Assembly (NCBI GenBank): GCA_025617745.1
Contig: CM046869.1
Coordinates: 10,993,168-11,057,167, forward strand
From: Heliocidaris erythrogramma
Lineage: Eukaryota > Echinodermata > Echinoidea > Camarodonta > Echinometridae
Length of the DNA stretch: 64,000 nt
Reading direction: 5' to 3'
Shown here: positions 1-11,829 of the stretch, piece by piece
Position numbering within the stretch: position 1 is the stretch's first letter
How the letters are laid out: each line of letters opens with the position of its first letter
Made by a program: the position numbers and the translations under genes
Notes under the pieces: model-generated
What the model was told of the DNA's origin: nothing
Seen by the model: only the letters and a program-made list of their open reading frames with translations
The model's database searches: none

Positions 1-1532
1 CATATTTGTGATTTTCTTGTAATGTGATCTTTAACAGAAAAAGCCAATGTTTCAAAATTTTATTTTGTTTTACCAATTACAAACAAAGATTAGGATGTGA
101 ACAAAGACGAAAAACCCGTGTAGGCGTAAATGAGCCCCTGAACAGAAAAGGCCCATATTTCCTTTCATTTTCATTTTCATTTTGCAAAAAAAGAAGTAAT
201 TTAGTGGAAGAAGAAAATTCCACAGAATTCGACAGAAGAGAGCTGGGTGCACAATTGCTACCTGATTTCCTTATAATAGGCCTATTGTACTATTATCATC
301 AAAGTAATTCATGATCCATAATAATGTGAGTTTTCGCTGATCAAACTCTTAATTTAGAGCCGAATTTTAGTGCTTTACTGATTTGAAGTTGTCCCCCACA
401 GGGCTTTGTATATGACATACAAGACTTCAAAAATTATTATTATTAATATTATCATCAAAGTTATTCATGATCCATAATAATGCGAGTTTTTGCCAATCAA
501 ACTCATAATTTAGAGCCGAATTTCAGTGCTTTATTTGACGTTGTCCCCCACAGGGCTTTGTTTAACACTTCATTTTTATTGGGGGGGGGGGGGGGGATGC
601 CCTATTGTGTCCCCACCCTTCACTATTTTCTTCTTCTTATTATTATTATTTTTTTTTTTTTTTTTGGGGGGGGGGGGGTTTCAAGTTAATGAAAACCTAT
701 TGGTTTACAAAATAATTTATACTTCTATTCTTCTATTCCTCGGTGATGTATATTAACCCATTCATTTATTTTTATTTGATTTGATTTATTGGTTTCTGCA
801 TCATATTTGAATATATATATTTATGAACTTTAAGTGTAGATTTGATACATTTTCCGAATTCATATTTACATTTAAAAAAAATCGTACTTATAAAGTTCAT
901 TTAATGCATAATTAACGTCAGGAAGATACGACATTGTTAAACCATAAGCAGATAGCTTGACATACCTGAACACAATTAAAATAGGTAATACAGAGTGTAT
1001 CAGAAAAAAATCCCCATTTTCCTTAAATTGCCTAGCACAAGCAAAACATACAGTATTTATATTAAACTGCTGCAAATTATAATAATAATAAAGATGGAAA
1101 GCACATCATAAATGCAGTCTCTCTATACCCTTTATATACAATGTAAATACAACAAATGAAAAAAAACCCCCACAATTTCATTGTTTTATATTTTGATTGT
1201 TAGTAATGTGCATAAGAAAATCTAAGATTAAAATCAGATAATTTCGTCAACTTATACTGCGAGAAAGGTCACAAATATTACAATAAAACTACAATTTGTT
1301 AACCAAAATGCACCAACATTACATCTTTATTAATTACGAATAAAAATCATTTATGTAAGGCAATCACAAAAATATCAATACTTTATCACAACGACTGTAA
1401 TCGCGAATGTCGTATATGAATAGTTACCTTTAAAAGACTACTACACTGCATAACAAAAATGCTGTTTAAATGTACACATTCGAAAATTTGTCACTACTAA
1501 CACTACACCTTTGACAGAAAACCTTAAAACAA
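1..1532. other. Non-coding stretch with low-complexity tracts
   Basis: No gene is recognisable. It is AT-rich, with a G run near 580-596 and a T run followed by a G run near 650-678. The short frames here run through these tracts and have no domain-like composition. The only organised structure is the direct repeat listed separately at 311-560. Confidence 0.6.
311..560 (+). repeat. Direct repeat, two diverged ~95-bp copies
   Basis: The segments near 311-405 and 471-560 both contain TGATCCATAATAATG, a stretch about lacking TTTAGAGCCGAATTT only in minor changes, and GTTGTCCCCCACAGGGCTT, in the same order and orientation about 160 bp apart. This is a local tandem duplication of unknown origin with no coding content. 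Confidence 0.7.
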
Positions 1533-1701
1533 AGGGCCCGTTTCATAAAATTTTTATCGATAACGAGTGTCACATTTCTATAAAAAAAAAACTCACAGCC
1601 AATCAGATGCAATGATTGCAGTCACCGTGAGTCACGGTTACCGTAGCTTATAACAGTTATTGTAACTTGTTATTGATAACAAGTTTTATGAAACGGGGCC
1701 A
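1533..1701. mobile_element. Short MITE with GGCCCGTTTCATAAA ends
   Basis: The left end reads GGGCCCGTTTCATAAAA and the right end, reverse-complemented, reads GGCCCCGTTTCATAAAA. Both continue into TTATCGATAAC/TTATCAATAAC-like sequence, so the inverted repeats are about 30 bp and imperfect. It is about 170 bp with no coding capacity, typical of a non-autonomous DNA transposon. No clear target duplication is visible. Confidence 0.65.
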
Positions 1702-2447
1702 GAAGGCAGAAACACTAAATGAGTGATACAAAATCCTGTTTTGAACACAACTTCTTGCATGTCTACGCAAACTTCATGTATGACTTTCAATATACCACTC
1801 AAAATGTCAATAAACATCACAATGTACGTGTATCTTTAAAAATTTTAAAAATTTTAAGGCGTGACGTGTATTATGTCTATCTGACATTACTGACATGAAC
1901 ATTTTCTTCTCCATACGCATATAGCATGGGAAATCGAAGCATTAATAGTTTATTAAGTTTCAAAATTTTTACACAGTATCGGTCAAGGCCATATATTGTG
2001 TTTTTCTTGACGCATCTTGATAGTCTTATCAAAGTGATTATTGAGTTCCAATGACTATTTGGAAAGCAAAAAGAGGACAAAATGTATTTCTCCGGTTGGA
2101 AAATTCTGTTTTTTCTACTTGAAATACGTTTTATTTTCGTTTTGGGAGTTCCTGTTCTTCTTCACTATGTGGATAGAACCTCATCTAAAAAAAAATTCAT
2201 ATATGAGCTATACCAGCAGTAAGGACGTTATAGCTGTAATGGCCTCTCTGCGGGGAGGAAAGACAATCAGCCATAACAATAACATCATAACAATAACATC
2301 ATAACATTACCAACACTAGAGAGGTGATTTCCTCAAAAATGCAGGCATCCAACAATATAGAATGAAGGAAATTCATATTTAACCTGTTTCACTTTTACCA
2401 ACACTGTGCAGAACTGCATTTAATTATAAAGCACGGTACTGATGTAT

Positions 2448-2593
2448 TTATGATGGGATGTTCACTTGGCAGATAATCGCGGTCGCAATATTTCCCCAAC
2501 CATGACAATGTACGTCCTCCATTTTACCAGTTCCCGTGACCAAAGTCATGCAGTGATCGTATTCATAATTAGAAGGTTGCCCATCTCCCCAAT
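2448..2593 (-). CDS. C-type lectin domain, terminal exon
   Basis: Read on the minus strand, an acceptor (TTTCAG) at 2594-2596 precedes an open exon that ends in TAA at 2450-2448. Two bases complete a split codon (AAT would give Asn), then come 47 codons that read WGDGQPSNYEYDHC, later MEDVHC, then a C-terminal IICQ segment. This is the C-terminal half of a C-type lectin carbohydrate-recognition domain: the W-x-x-G-Q-P loop (QPx type, normally galactose-type selectivity), two of the conserved Cys residues around the W-x-D-x-x-C-like strand, and the last Cys of the final beta strand. Such proteins are usually secreted or membrane-bound pattern-recognition or coelomic proteins. The exon starts in phase 1. 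The upstream exons should lie at higher coordinates on the same strand; I could not place them. Seen: splice site, frame and motif. Inferred: function. Confidence 0.8.
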
Positions 2594-4621
2594 CTGAAAT
2601 TTAAAAAATGAATAATAAAATAGCAATATCAATGATAATAATAAAATCGTAAATTAAATATCAATAGTATAATATTTAAGGTAATAATCATAATATCAGT
2701 ACTACTGCATATATTATTTATGGCACTAATAGTAGGCCTATATCTCAGTAGGTACTACAAAACCAAGTTATTAGAAAGAACCAAAACGACAGTAGAAAAT
2801 TAGATTGAATTGAATTGAATTGACTTTATTAAACATCATGGACAAGCGTACATCAATAATTTGTTTCATCAAGAAAATAAAGAGAGAGAAAGAGAAAAAA
2901 GATGTTACTGCTCCCTGGGGGTGGTAAGAAAATTGTAAATAAAGTAAGAGAAAACAATGATCAGTCACTTTGCTTTTGGGCTTTAAGGCGGATTCACACC
3001 GAACACGACAAACGACAAACGACACGACACCACGACAGGAACGACTTTCTCAAAAATCGCTCTAATGCAAACCCTATGGTACCGTGCACACTGCCACGAC
3101 ATTTTTCGAAACGTCGTGCACGACGTTTTTAGTGGTGTTTAGTCGTTTCAGAAAATGGCTCAGCGAGCAATTTTCCCAGCACGACAAAACGACATTTTGG
3201 CCACCAACCAATTAGCGTGGAGGATTTGGAATGACGTCATATTTATCCAAAGCTGCTAATTGATGGCAGAAACTTTTCATTTATCCAGCTCATATCTCTA
3301 TGGGATTTTACGTGAAAATTATTTTATCGCACCGCGCAAAATGTACCGTAGAACTATACACAAAAGCAGAACACCGGTTTTTTTTTCGTCAAATCCAACC
3401 AAAACGAGAGATCTACATGTAAGTTACATAGGCCTACTTGTCTGTCTTATTTATTGGTTGGTTGAAAGGTTGCTTAAAATTTATCTACGGTAAGTAACAC
3501 TAAGGCTAATTAATTAGATGAGAGGCCTGTGTATTTAATCAATTTTTGACCAACTTAACAAAGGCCACTGTTTGTCCAACTTGTTTTTAATACAAAACTA
3601 ACATTAACAATAACAGGTACCGTATACTTACAGGGCCTAAGTTAGATGTAACTTAGACTGCGGAGTGAATAAATGGTTAAGTGGCTAAATAAGTGGCTAA
3701 ACCTAACTTTACTTTGCCCTAGGCTATTTTATGAGCAAATTCATCTAGAACTAGATCATTGGCTCCAGATCTAACTTAGATCTAGCTGTCTAAGATATAA
3801 CTCCTAACAACATGTTTGTAAACTAAATTAAAGCTAAACTCCAGCCCCGTCCCATGACCATTCCAGGTCCAGGAGTCCAGGCAGTGTATCTGGCCTGGCA
3901 AGCGGAGGGGCATGGTGGGTATGGGATACTAGTAGACCCAAAATTCTGTCACTCGTTCTATATAGCCTCTTGTTTTGAATACAAAAACAAAAATTAAAAC
4001 AACACTGGCTGCAAATTTCGAACATGTCACTGACTAACATTAGATCTAGAGTCTATAATAGATCTAGATCTAAGTTAGAGACCTTTTTCTTATTTTACAT
4101 GGAGGTCTGCATCTAACTAGGACTATATTATAGAAGTTTAGTGTTTAGAGTTTAGAGTTTGACTGTTATTTAGGCTTCATTTTTTAGTCTAAATGTTAGA
4201 TAGACTCCTTCATATCTTTTTGTTTTATTTGTTTGTTTTAGTTCAGGTAGTTTTGTTTCTTTTTGTTTTAATCAAAGAATTTTCAATAGATCTATAAGCA
4301 GTCAAAGTTAAAAGCCAATTTAAAAAAAAAAGGAAGAAAAAAAATAAAATCATTAGATCAATTTGAAATAAGGCAATGAATAAAACTGAAATTTTCAGAG
4401 ATAATTTTTTCAGTAGGGCAACAAGTCCGCAATAGGGATGTGAAAGATCTAGCAGTGGTAGATGTAGAGGGGCATCCCCTTTTTGCTTGTCAGAGAATTT
4501 CAAAGGAGACTGGACCAAAAAAATATCTGATAACCGTTGATTTCTTCTTTGCTTGTCAGAAAGTTTTCTAAGATATATGCCCCCTTTGAAAAAAATCCTG
4601 ATTCCTGGATCGATCTAAATT
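2594..4621. other. Probable lectin intron / intergenic DNA
   Basis: Mostly unique AT-rich sequence. At 2985-3000 TTAAGGCGGATTCACACC begins a segment that looks like one end of a TTAA-type MITE; no matching right end was found. Several TCTAGATCTAGA-like short repeats occur near 3745-4090. No exon could be supported. Confidence 0.4.
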
Positions 4622-4793
4622 ATCACTAGCAGGGGCGGATCCAGGATTTTGTATAAGGGGGGGGGGCACACAAATGCAAGATTGTCAACTTTTGGAAACT
4701 GCTTGGAGACCATTTTTTTTTTTGTCTCGTCAGCTCTCCAAAAGTCGCTCGGGGGGGGGGACAAAAAAAATAATTTCGCCACCTGATCACTAG
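4622..4793. mobile_element. hAT-type MITE with 8-bp target duplication ATCACTAG
   Basis: The element 4630-4785 begins CAGGGGCGGATCCAGG and ends ...CGCCACCTG, and is flanked on both sides by ATCACTAG (4622-4629 and 4786-4793). CAG-initial inverted ends with an 8-bp duplication are the signature of hAT-superfamily elements. It contains a poly-G and a poly-T tract and no coding sequence. Confidence 0.8.
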
Positions 4794-4871
4794 CATCGAT
4801 ATTATGATTTATCTTTTGCCATATTGCTATATAAACTTTTGATAGAGCGTATAGTAAGTTATGAAATCAAA

Positions 4872-5067
4872 ATCACTGGCAGGGGCGGATCTAGGATATT
4901 GTATAAGGGGGGAGGGACACAAAGAACTGTCAACTTTTGGAAACTGCTTGGAAGGAGACCCGTATTTTTTTTCTTTTCCTTTTTTGTCTCGCTAGCTCTC
5001 CAAAAGTCAGTGGGGGGGGGGGGGGGGGGGGGACAAAAAACAATAATTTTCGCCATCTGATCACTAG
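4872..5067. mobile_element. Second hAT-type MITE, tandem copy of the previous one
   Basis: The element 4880-5059 has the same ends (CAGGGGCGGATCTAGG ... CGCCATCTG) and is flanked by ATCACTGG and ATCACTAG. The host DNA following both copies is also related (TTTGCCATATTGCTATATAA versus TTGCCATATCGCTATATAA). The pair therefore arose by tandem duplication of insertion plus flank rather than by two insertions. A 20-base G run lies at about 5012-5031. Confidence 0.75.
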
Positions 5068-5373
5068 GGTCTAATTTATCAGTTGCCATATCGCTATATA
5101 ATTTTTTGATAGATTGAAAGATCTACAGGTGAGAAACATTTGCTGAAAAATTGCCAGCAAATTTGAGAGATCTGGTAATTATTTTGTTTCATTCAACTCT
5201 AAAATGAATTTAAAGATTCATTTGGAGATGGAAACTGATAAGACATAAAGCAAGTCGTAATTCATCTGTTCAAACAGTTTCTTTACTGCTTTAATCTTTT
5301 AAATCACTATTGTCAACATTGTTATTTTGTCTTTTAAAGTAAATTATTATTATATTTTAGTATTTTAAATTTT

Positions 5374-6330
5374 TATGCCTCCGCCCACCGAAGGTGGGTG
5401 CCGGAGGCATTATGTTTTCGGGTTGTCCGTCCGTCCGTTCCACTTCTCGTTACCGCGATATCTGAAGAATCATTTGAGGTAGGAACCTCAAACTTGGTAC
5501 TAGTATGTATCCCCATACAAAGAGGAACTGATTAAATTTTGGGGTAAGTAGGTCAAAGGTCAAAGGTCACAGATGTCAATTTACATGAAATTATATGAAA
5601 TTACTGGTTTTCAGCACCGTTACCTTGATATCTCAAGAACTGTTTGGGGTAAGAACTTCAAACTTGGTACTAGTATGTATCCCTATACGAAAATAAACTG
5701 ATTAGATTTTGGGTTAAGGAGGTCAAAGGTCAGAGGTCACAGGTCAATTTACATGAAATTACATGAAATTCTTAGTTTTTAGCACCTTTACCTTGATATC
5801 TCAAGAACTGTGTGAGGTAAGAACTCCAAACTTGGTACTAGTATGTATCCCTATACGAAGATGAACTGATTACATTTTGGGGTAAAGGGGTCAAAGGTCA
5901 GAGGTCAGAGGTCAGAGGTCAATTTACATGAAATTACATGGAATTACTGGCTTTTAGAACCGTTACCGCGATATATCAAGAACTGTTTGAGGTAAGAACT
6001 CCAAACTTGGTACTAGTATGTATCCCCATACGAAGATGAACTGATTAGATTTTGGGATAAGGAGGTCACAGAGGTCAATTTACATGAAATTACATGAAAT
6101 TACTGGTTTTTAGCCTCGTTACTGCGATATCTCAAGAACTGTTTGAGGTAAGAACTTCAAACTTGGTACTAGTATGTATCCCCATACGAAGATGAACTGA
6201 TTAGATTTTGGGGGTAAGTAGGTCAAAGGTCACAGGTTGCAGGTCTCAGCGGCCAATTTACATGATATTAATACAGTTTTTGGCTACATTTCCACGATAT
6301 CTCAAGAACAACTGATTATATTGCTTTATA
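5374..6330 (+). repeat. Tandem-repeat element (six ~170-bp units) with hairpin left end and AGGTCA half sites
   Basis: It opens with a hairpin (TGCCTCCGCCCACC / GGTGGGTGCCGGAGGCA) and a short TCCG repeat. Units of about 170 bp follow, starting near 5450, 5620, 5790, 5963, 6119 and 6288. Each carries GATATCTCAAGAACTGT, AACTTGGTACTAGTATGTAT and clustered AGGTCA. Hairpin end plus microsatellite plus internal tandem repeats is the layout of non-autonomous MINIME/pearl-like elements of marine invertebrates. No matching right terminus was found, so it may be truncated near 6330. It has no coding content. Confidence 0.75.
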
Positions 6331-8720
6331 GTCAGAGGTCAATTAGTAATATAGGATTTTAGTGTTTTAAATCACAATTTCGCAATAACCATTTGATGAA
6401 TGCGCATCAACTATATTATACTTGTAGGTGATCAGGAATTATCTGAATACAAGCGGAGGCATATTGAAGACGCAGTCGTATCTTTTGCTTGTTTCATTTT
6501 GCTTTTCCTATTCTGGCAGAAATACAATAATGATCTAAGTTCCTTTCTCACTAAATTTACAGGAGAAAGTGCTGAATGTAGTTTGGTCACCATAAAGGCT
6601 TGTTTCATGCAGTACAAGAACACGAGGAAGAACGAGGTACGAGAAGTGGAACTGGGGCCATCATCATTTCAGGTCATCACATTCCTGTTTCCCATCCTTA
6701 AAGAAAAACACTTACTAACGTGACTAGTATTGTTGAGTTCACATCCTTACCTACAGAGTAAGTACAATTTTATTTATAGTACAATACATGTAACAATGCA
6801 TTTGTTTTCCCAGTGCATCAATTCATGGAAATTGGGGCTGGGTGTTCATTGCTGATTTTGTTTTAACAGGGAAATAAATTATACCCCGATCTTCTATTTA
6901 CTAACATAATATTTGTCGTGCTCGGCACAACCATAGCATTTAATACATAAACACTAATCGTGCATACTTGTGTTACAGTCCCTTGCCATGTTAGGTGCTG
7001 TTTTCTCATCTTATAGATCTGTTCATTCAAGTAAATGTTTAGTAACTTTGATGTATGTGTTTTATGAATTGTGTCTCAAAAATGTTATACAACTGTACTA
7101 GTCACTTTGTAGCTATGATGTAATGATTGTTAGGAAGGCTATATCATTGTTTAATTCCTTTTTCATTTTGTAGGGCATGTACACATCTACGAGAGATGCT
7201 ACCTGGTAGCTGATGCAAAAGGCAAAAAAGAACAAGAGGGTCGAAGGGAATGAACTTGAAGCCATTCATCATTCTCAAAAATCAGTGTCCCTCCAGTCCA
7301 TCAGCTGCTAATATCAAAACTCCCTGTGTCACCACACCCTTCCTTGTACATGTATTTCGTAGTACACCAGTTTCCCTTGAATCCCCCCTCCCCCCTAAAA
7401 AAACAAAAACAAAAACAAAAACAAACTCAAATGATCTCACAATTGAGTGTGCAAGTGCGCACCAAAGCCATAAAAAAATGAAAATGACAGAATCCATTCA
7501 TTTGAGTATTCTGAATAACAGTCTTACCCGGTTAGATCGTTATTTAGTCTGCAATTATAAGTAATTTCTTTAGTGGGGACTTTTAAACTAACTGTGGTTA
7601 ATGTCGTTGAATATCAATTTACGCCCCCATAATCATTAGGCCACTGCAGATTTAATCTCGTGAGGTGCATCTTACCGACAAGCACCTCCCATGTATTTTG
7701 AGAGGGCGGGTTGTCAGAGCTAATTGTAGTTTGTTTGTTAGTTTGTTTTATTTTTTCACCATGCAACATAGTCATTTACAAATTACAAAATTCAGTGAGT
7801 TACATTGAAATATGCATAGCAGGAACAGTGCATATACAAAGAATGTTTCAAGCGCAACGTCCTATGGTATAATATAACTGATAATTATTTTGTTTATAGT
7901 GAACATGGCGTAAAATAGACATTGGGTGATTTCACCCTCGGTGTTAGTGTTTGGTGTTAGTGTCTATTTTGCCGCGAAATCGGTGTTTAATTTCATGCAC
8001 AAATTCCCATTCACTAACACTATACCCCTAGGGATTAAGAAATACCGATTTCACGGTCGGTGTTGGTGTTGGTGTTTCTAGTTATGGGCAATTTTGCTGA
8101 TTAGTCATGAGAAATAAAGACAGTAGGCATCATTCGAAGTGTAATGTCATAGGTGTTAAGAGGTATTATGTTCATATAGGCCTGACATTAGATCTAGGCG
8201 AGCGTTTGGTCTAATGTTCGATCTATATCGAGCACACGGAAAGGAACTACTTTTGCTTTTTAATGGGGCTAGAGGAGTGAATAAAATTCCTACCTAATTT
8301 TCTTTTTAAGATAGATTTAATAAAAATGACGTTAGATATTCCGTAGTTAAAGACCCAGAGAATCCACATCATTTACCAGGATGAGCTCTAAATCAACATT
8401 TACAATACAAAAGTCATGAAACTTCACGGCTAATCTGAGCCAATGCCTGAAATTTGGCTGTTTGCCCTGTACGCGCTACGCCGTCCGATCCGGCGTCTAG
8501 CTGCATTAGCTACTGCAGCATTTTCTGCTGCAAGTGAGAAACTCGAGAGAAATCATATCTAAACTTACTGTTCCTGTCAAGACTATCCATTTCTGTGAAG
8601 TTTCTTACCGCACTCTAGATCAAATAATTATTTCTTTTAGAATTGCCGGACTACTCGTGTAATTTAACAATATTCTAGACTAATAATTAAATAGTTTTAA
8701 ACAATTTTTTTGGCAGTGGC
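6331..8720. other. Unassigned DNA with weak exon-like signals
   Basis: There are acceptor-like sites before 6563 (AAATTTACAG) and before about 7173 (TTCATTTTGTAG), and a donor-like CAGGTCATC near 6671. The frame between the first and third of these is open for about 36 codons. No protein family is recognised, so I do not call a gene. Around 7910-8075 GGTGTT-type triplet runs occur. Otherwise nothing stands out. Confidence 0.3.
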
Positions 8721-8746
8721 TATTCTTACGACGAGTCGTAAGAATA
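8721..8746. repeat. Perfect 12-bp-arm palindrome
   Basis: TATTCTTACGAC is followed after two bases by its exact reverse complement. A further copy of the left arm lies at about 8757-8768. It sits about 100 bp upstream of the ZSWIM3-like start codon. It could be a hairpin or a dyad protein-binding site; nothing in the sequence decides which. Confidence 0.6.
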
Positions 8747-8860
8747 ATTTTCCGGCTATTCTTACGACATGCGCATACGCTCCATTTTCGTACTCTGCGC
8801 ACCCTTCACTGGCCGGCTGTTGGCACGCACCCACCCCCATGCATACAACCCCCCACAGAC

Positions 8861-9063
8861 ATGACAGAAAACATGGCAATGGAGGAATCGACGGAGGATC
8901 GTGAGGACGTAGCGATGGAACTGCGCGAAGGAGCACAGTTTGAGTCCTTCAACGCAGGGGCGGATCCAGGATTTAGTAAAAGAGGGGGCACAAAAATGAA
9001 AGTTTGTGAAAAGGTAGACCCGTATTTTTTTGGTCTCGCCAGCTTCTCGAAAAGTCGCTCGGT

Positions 9064-9101
<38 letters not shown>

Positions 9102-9518
9102 TGGGGGGGGGTAGGGACCAAACAAAATTTTTCGCGAAACCTTCAAAAATCGCGTACTAAGGGGTTATGGGGTCCCTCCATAATTCCCTGACAAGCAAAA
9201 AAAAAAAAAAAAAAGGTCTTCACTCTAAAAGGGGGGGGGGGGCACAATCGCGAAAATGGGGGATCGTCTATGGTAAAAATTCATACTTCTCTTCCAAAAG
9301 GGGGGGGGGGCACGGGCCGGCTGTGCCCCCCCCCCTCCTGGATCCGCCACTGCTTCAACGCATTAAAAATCGCGATAGACAAATGGGAGAAGACACATTT
9401 TGTGAATCTCTACACAAGATGCTCAAGAACCATCCAGGCGGGCAAAAAAACGAGCTCCCAAAAGGGCCGTAAACACAAGCCAGGTATCAAGACAGGCACA
9501 AGGCCGAATCAAGTATGA
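8861..9518 (+). pseudogene. ZSWIM3/FAR1-like N-terminal exon interrupted by a MITE
   Basis: An ATG at 8861 opens a frame with an acidic N-terminus (MTENMAMEESTED) and LREGAQFESF. The frame stops making sense where a MITE begins at 8955. Directly after the MITE and its target duplication (from 9361) the same frame resumes as IDKWEKTHFVNLYTR followed by a Lys/Arg-rich stretch, ending at TGA 9516-9518. Removing the insertion and one copy of the duplication leaves a single frame of about 80 codons. The pattern (hydrophobic G-x-x-F-x-S-F, then KxE-K-x-x-F-V-x-L-Y-x-R) resembles the N-terminal FAR1-like DNA-binding region of ZSWIM3-type proteins and MULE transposases; I recognise this from family memory without a search. 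The end near 9500 reads better one base off, or as a donor (GAAGTGAGC), so the exon boundary is uncertain. The insertion makes this allele non-coding. Confidence 0.5.
8955..9352. mobile_element. hAT-type MITE with perfect 8-bp target duplication CTTCAACG
   Basis: The left end CAGGGGCGGATCCAGGA and the right end, reverse-complemented CAGTGGCGGATCCAGGA, match at 16 of 17 positions. CTTCAACG flanks both sides (8947-8954 and 9353-9360). The 398-bp body contains a G tract of about 40 bases near 9066-9110 and no coding sequence. It belongs to the same family as the elements at 4630 and 4880. Confidence 0.88.
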
Positions 9519-11354
9519 AGTGAGCGCCTGACATTTTCATAAGACAAGAACTGGAAACTCAGAGAAGTCTGACCCCCCCCCATAGGCGGCGGAAGCAGGG
9601 GGGACGGGGGGGGGGGGACGCGTCCCCCCTAAGTTTTCCTTTGGGGGGGGGGGGGACAGTCCCCCTCTAAATGTTGGGTTGGTGGGGACATCCCCCCTTT
9701 CCCATATATATATATATATATATATATAACATTTTTATACCATGTTTGCGAGGTTAAGAAAATGCGCGCCCTCATTTGACCTCCCCAAGTGAGCGCGGTT
9801 GACTGTTATGATGTGCGCCTTTGACTGTGTAAATGCTTCTTTGAAATTATGTATGAGAATATGCCGCATGCGCGCCCTCATCGAGTCTTCCTCGCGCAAA
9901 GGACGGTGGATGATTGAGGCCTGCAAGGAGTCTAGATTTAGCCTTAGTACCTGGATATGGGCCCGATCAGAGGTATGTATACTATATGCGCCATGAAGTA
10001 GGCCTACCCTTGTAAACTGCAACGTTTTATTATTAAACTGTAACTTAACTCAAAGTCTTATTCTTAAGCAGGTGACGGCAAGAGTAACAGGTCTAGGAGT
10101 ACTAGGACTAAGATTAAGAATAACATAATTGTTACATTGCCTCTACAATGTCAATGATATATAGTCATAGTGTATCTCGACACATGGGCTAATACTATAA
10201 AGCGTAGTATTACACATCGACGCGCCGGCGCGCCGCCAATGGCTAAGAATAGATTATGAGTCACAGGCCAGTAACTGGGGGGGGGGGGGGGGGGGGGGGG
10301 GGGTTGGCGAGCAGACGGGAGAGATAATGGAAATGGAAAATAACGTGATAAAATATCGGTCTTTCCGTCTATTTTAATACATTTTATTTGGATTTTGTCC
10401 CGTAACTTCCTAATCTGGCAAATATATAATTAATCAATGTCGTCTTTCACCATTCATTTTCGAATTTGTACATTATGCCATGTTGGAATCGATTTTTTTC
10501 AAAGCGTCATTCAAAGAATTATTCAAATTCGTTTGTAGTATCGTCCCCAAGCTGGCGAGCAGAAATCATAAGGCGAAAAAATTATCCAAAGTGACATGAT
10601 AATAGTGAATTTTAGGTTAAATTTTTTTTTAATTTTCATACCAACTGGCTTAAATAGGGGAGGGGCGCACAAGGGGTCACGTGAAAGGGGGTGGAGAGGA
10701 AGGAAGGTGGAAATTACTGTGAGATAATACTGGTTTTCCGATCAATTTGAACACTTTTTTATTTGCTTTAATTTGTCCTGCAACTTAATAATAAGGCCAA
10801 GTCAACATACGTCTTTGACCATTCATTTTTGGAATTTATTTTTCATTTTGCTATCGATTTTGTCAAAGACTGAAAGACTTCAAAGAGTTATTCAAAATCG
10901 TCACCCGCTCATTGTAAGGTCTTGTCTATGTGACGAATTTGAATGACAATTTCTTGAAATCCACTTGCCATGCAAAGATGGATTTGATGATAAATTTTGC
11001 AGCGGATTGCCAGGTCGGATGAATTCGAATGAAATCTGACGAAAATGGAATGCAGATATGTTGACGTTGATTGACCATTGAAACTGTTGACTGACATTTT
11101 TAATTATTAAACTTTCTTAGACATCTGACATTTGGATGATTATTGATTCCTATCAGACTATAGGACGAAAATGAAGGGTATTGTGATCTTTGAGAAGTGT
11201 TAGATTGGACAGGAAATCCTGACAATACAAGGAGATAGATTGCTTAAAACACCATACAAAGATAACGTGGGAAGATAATTAAGCAGTGACAATTATGAGA
11301 AGACTCAAATGAAATCTGTGGTAATGGAATATAAAAGTGAAATATAGAAACCAT
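9519..11354. other. Repeat-derived DNA without a gene
   Basis: It starts with a GGCGGCGGAAGC / ACGCGTCCCCCC G-rich repeat (about 9582-9700) and a TA microsatellite at 9704-9727. A 25-base G run lies near 10278-10302. Two diverged segments (about 10320-10560 and 10690-10900) share phrases such as TTTTGTCC and CATTCATTTT, suggesting an old tandem duplication. No exon is supported. Confidence 0.45.
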
Positions 11355-11829
11355 ACTCAGGCCCGTAACTAGGATTTGTGCGGGGGCGGGGGGTTCAACA
11401 TTGGAAAAAGTGGACGTTTCTGAGGGAGCGAAGCGACCGAGTATGGGTGTCGGGTCAGGGGGTGTACCACTCCAAGAGTATGGGCATGAGCGTAGTCAGA
11501 ATTATTTGACAGGGGTGGGTGAAATGTGAAGCCCGAACATATACTACCACTGTATAGGATTCAAAATATTACTGGAAAAGAGAGAGGGGTATTTAATGTG
11601 TCTGTTCACTTTTAAATGGACAATTTTCCCGCTCTCAAGTTGAATACTCCTGGCGGACCCGGTCTAGTCATTCAGGCCCTTAAATCATGGCCCTCTAATA
11701 CAGCCTGTTCAACCGGAGTGCCATGGGAGTATTTTATAAAACATCGACTTCTTGGAAACTATAATCAGAAATAACAAGATGCCCCAATATAACACTTGGG
11801 GTGTTTTGGAAACATTTGGGAGATGGTAA

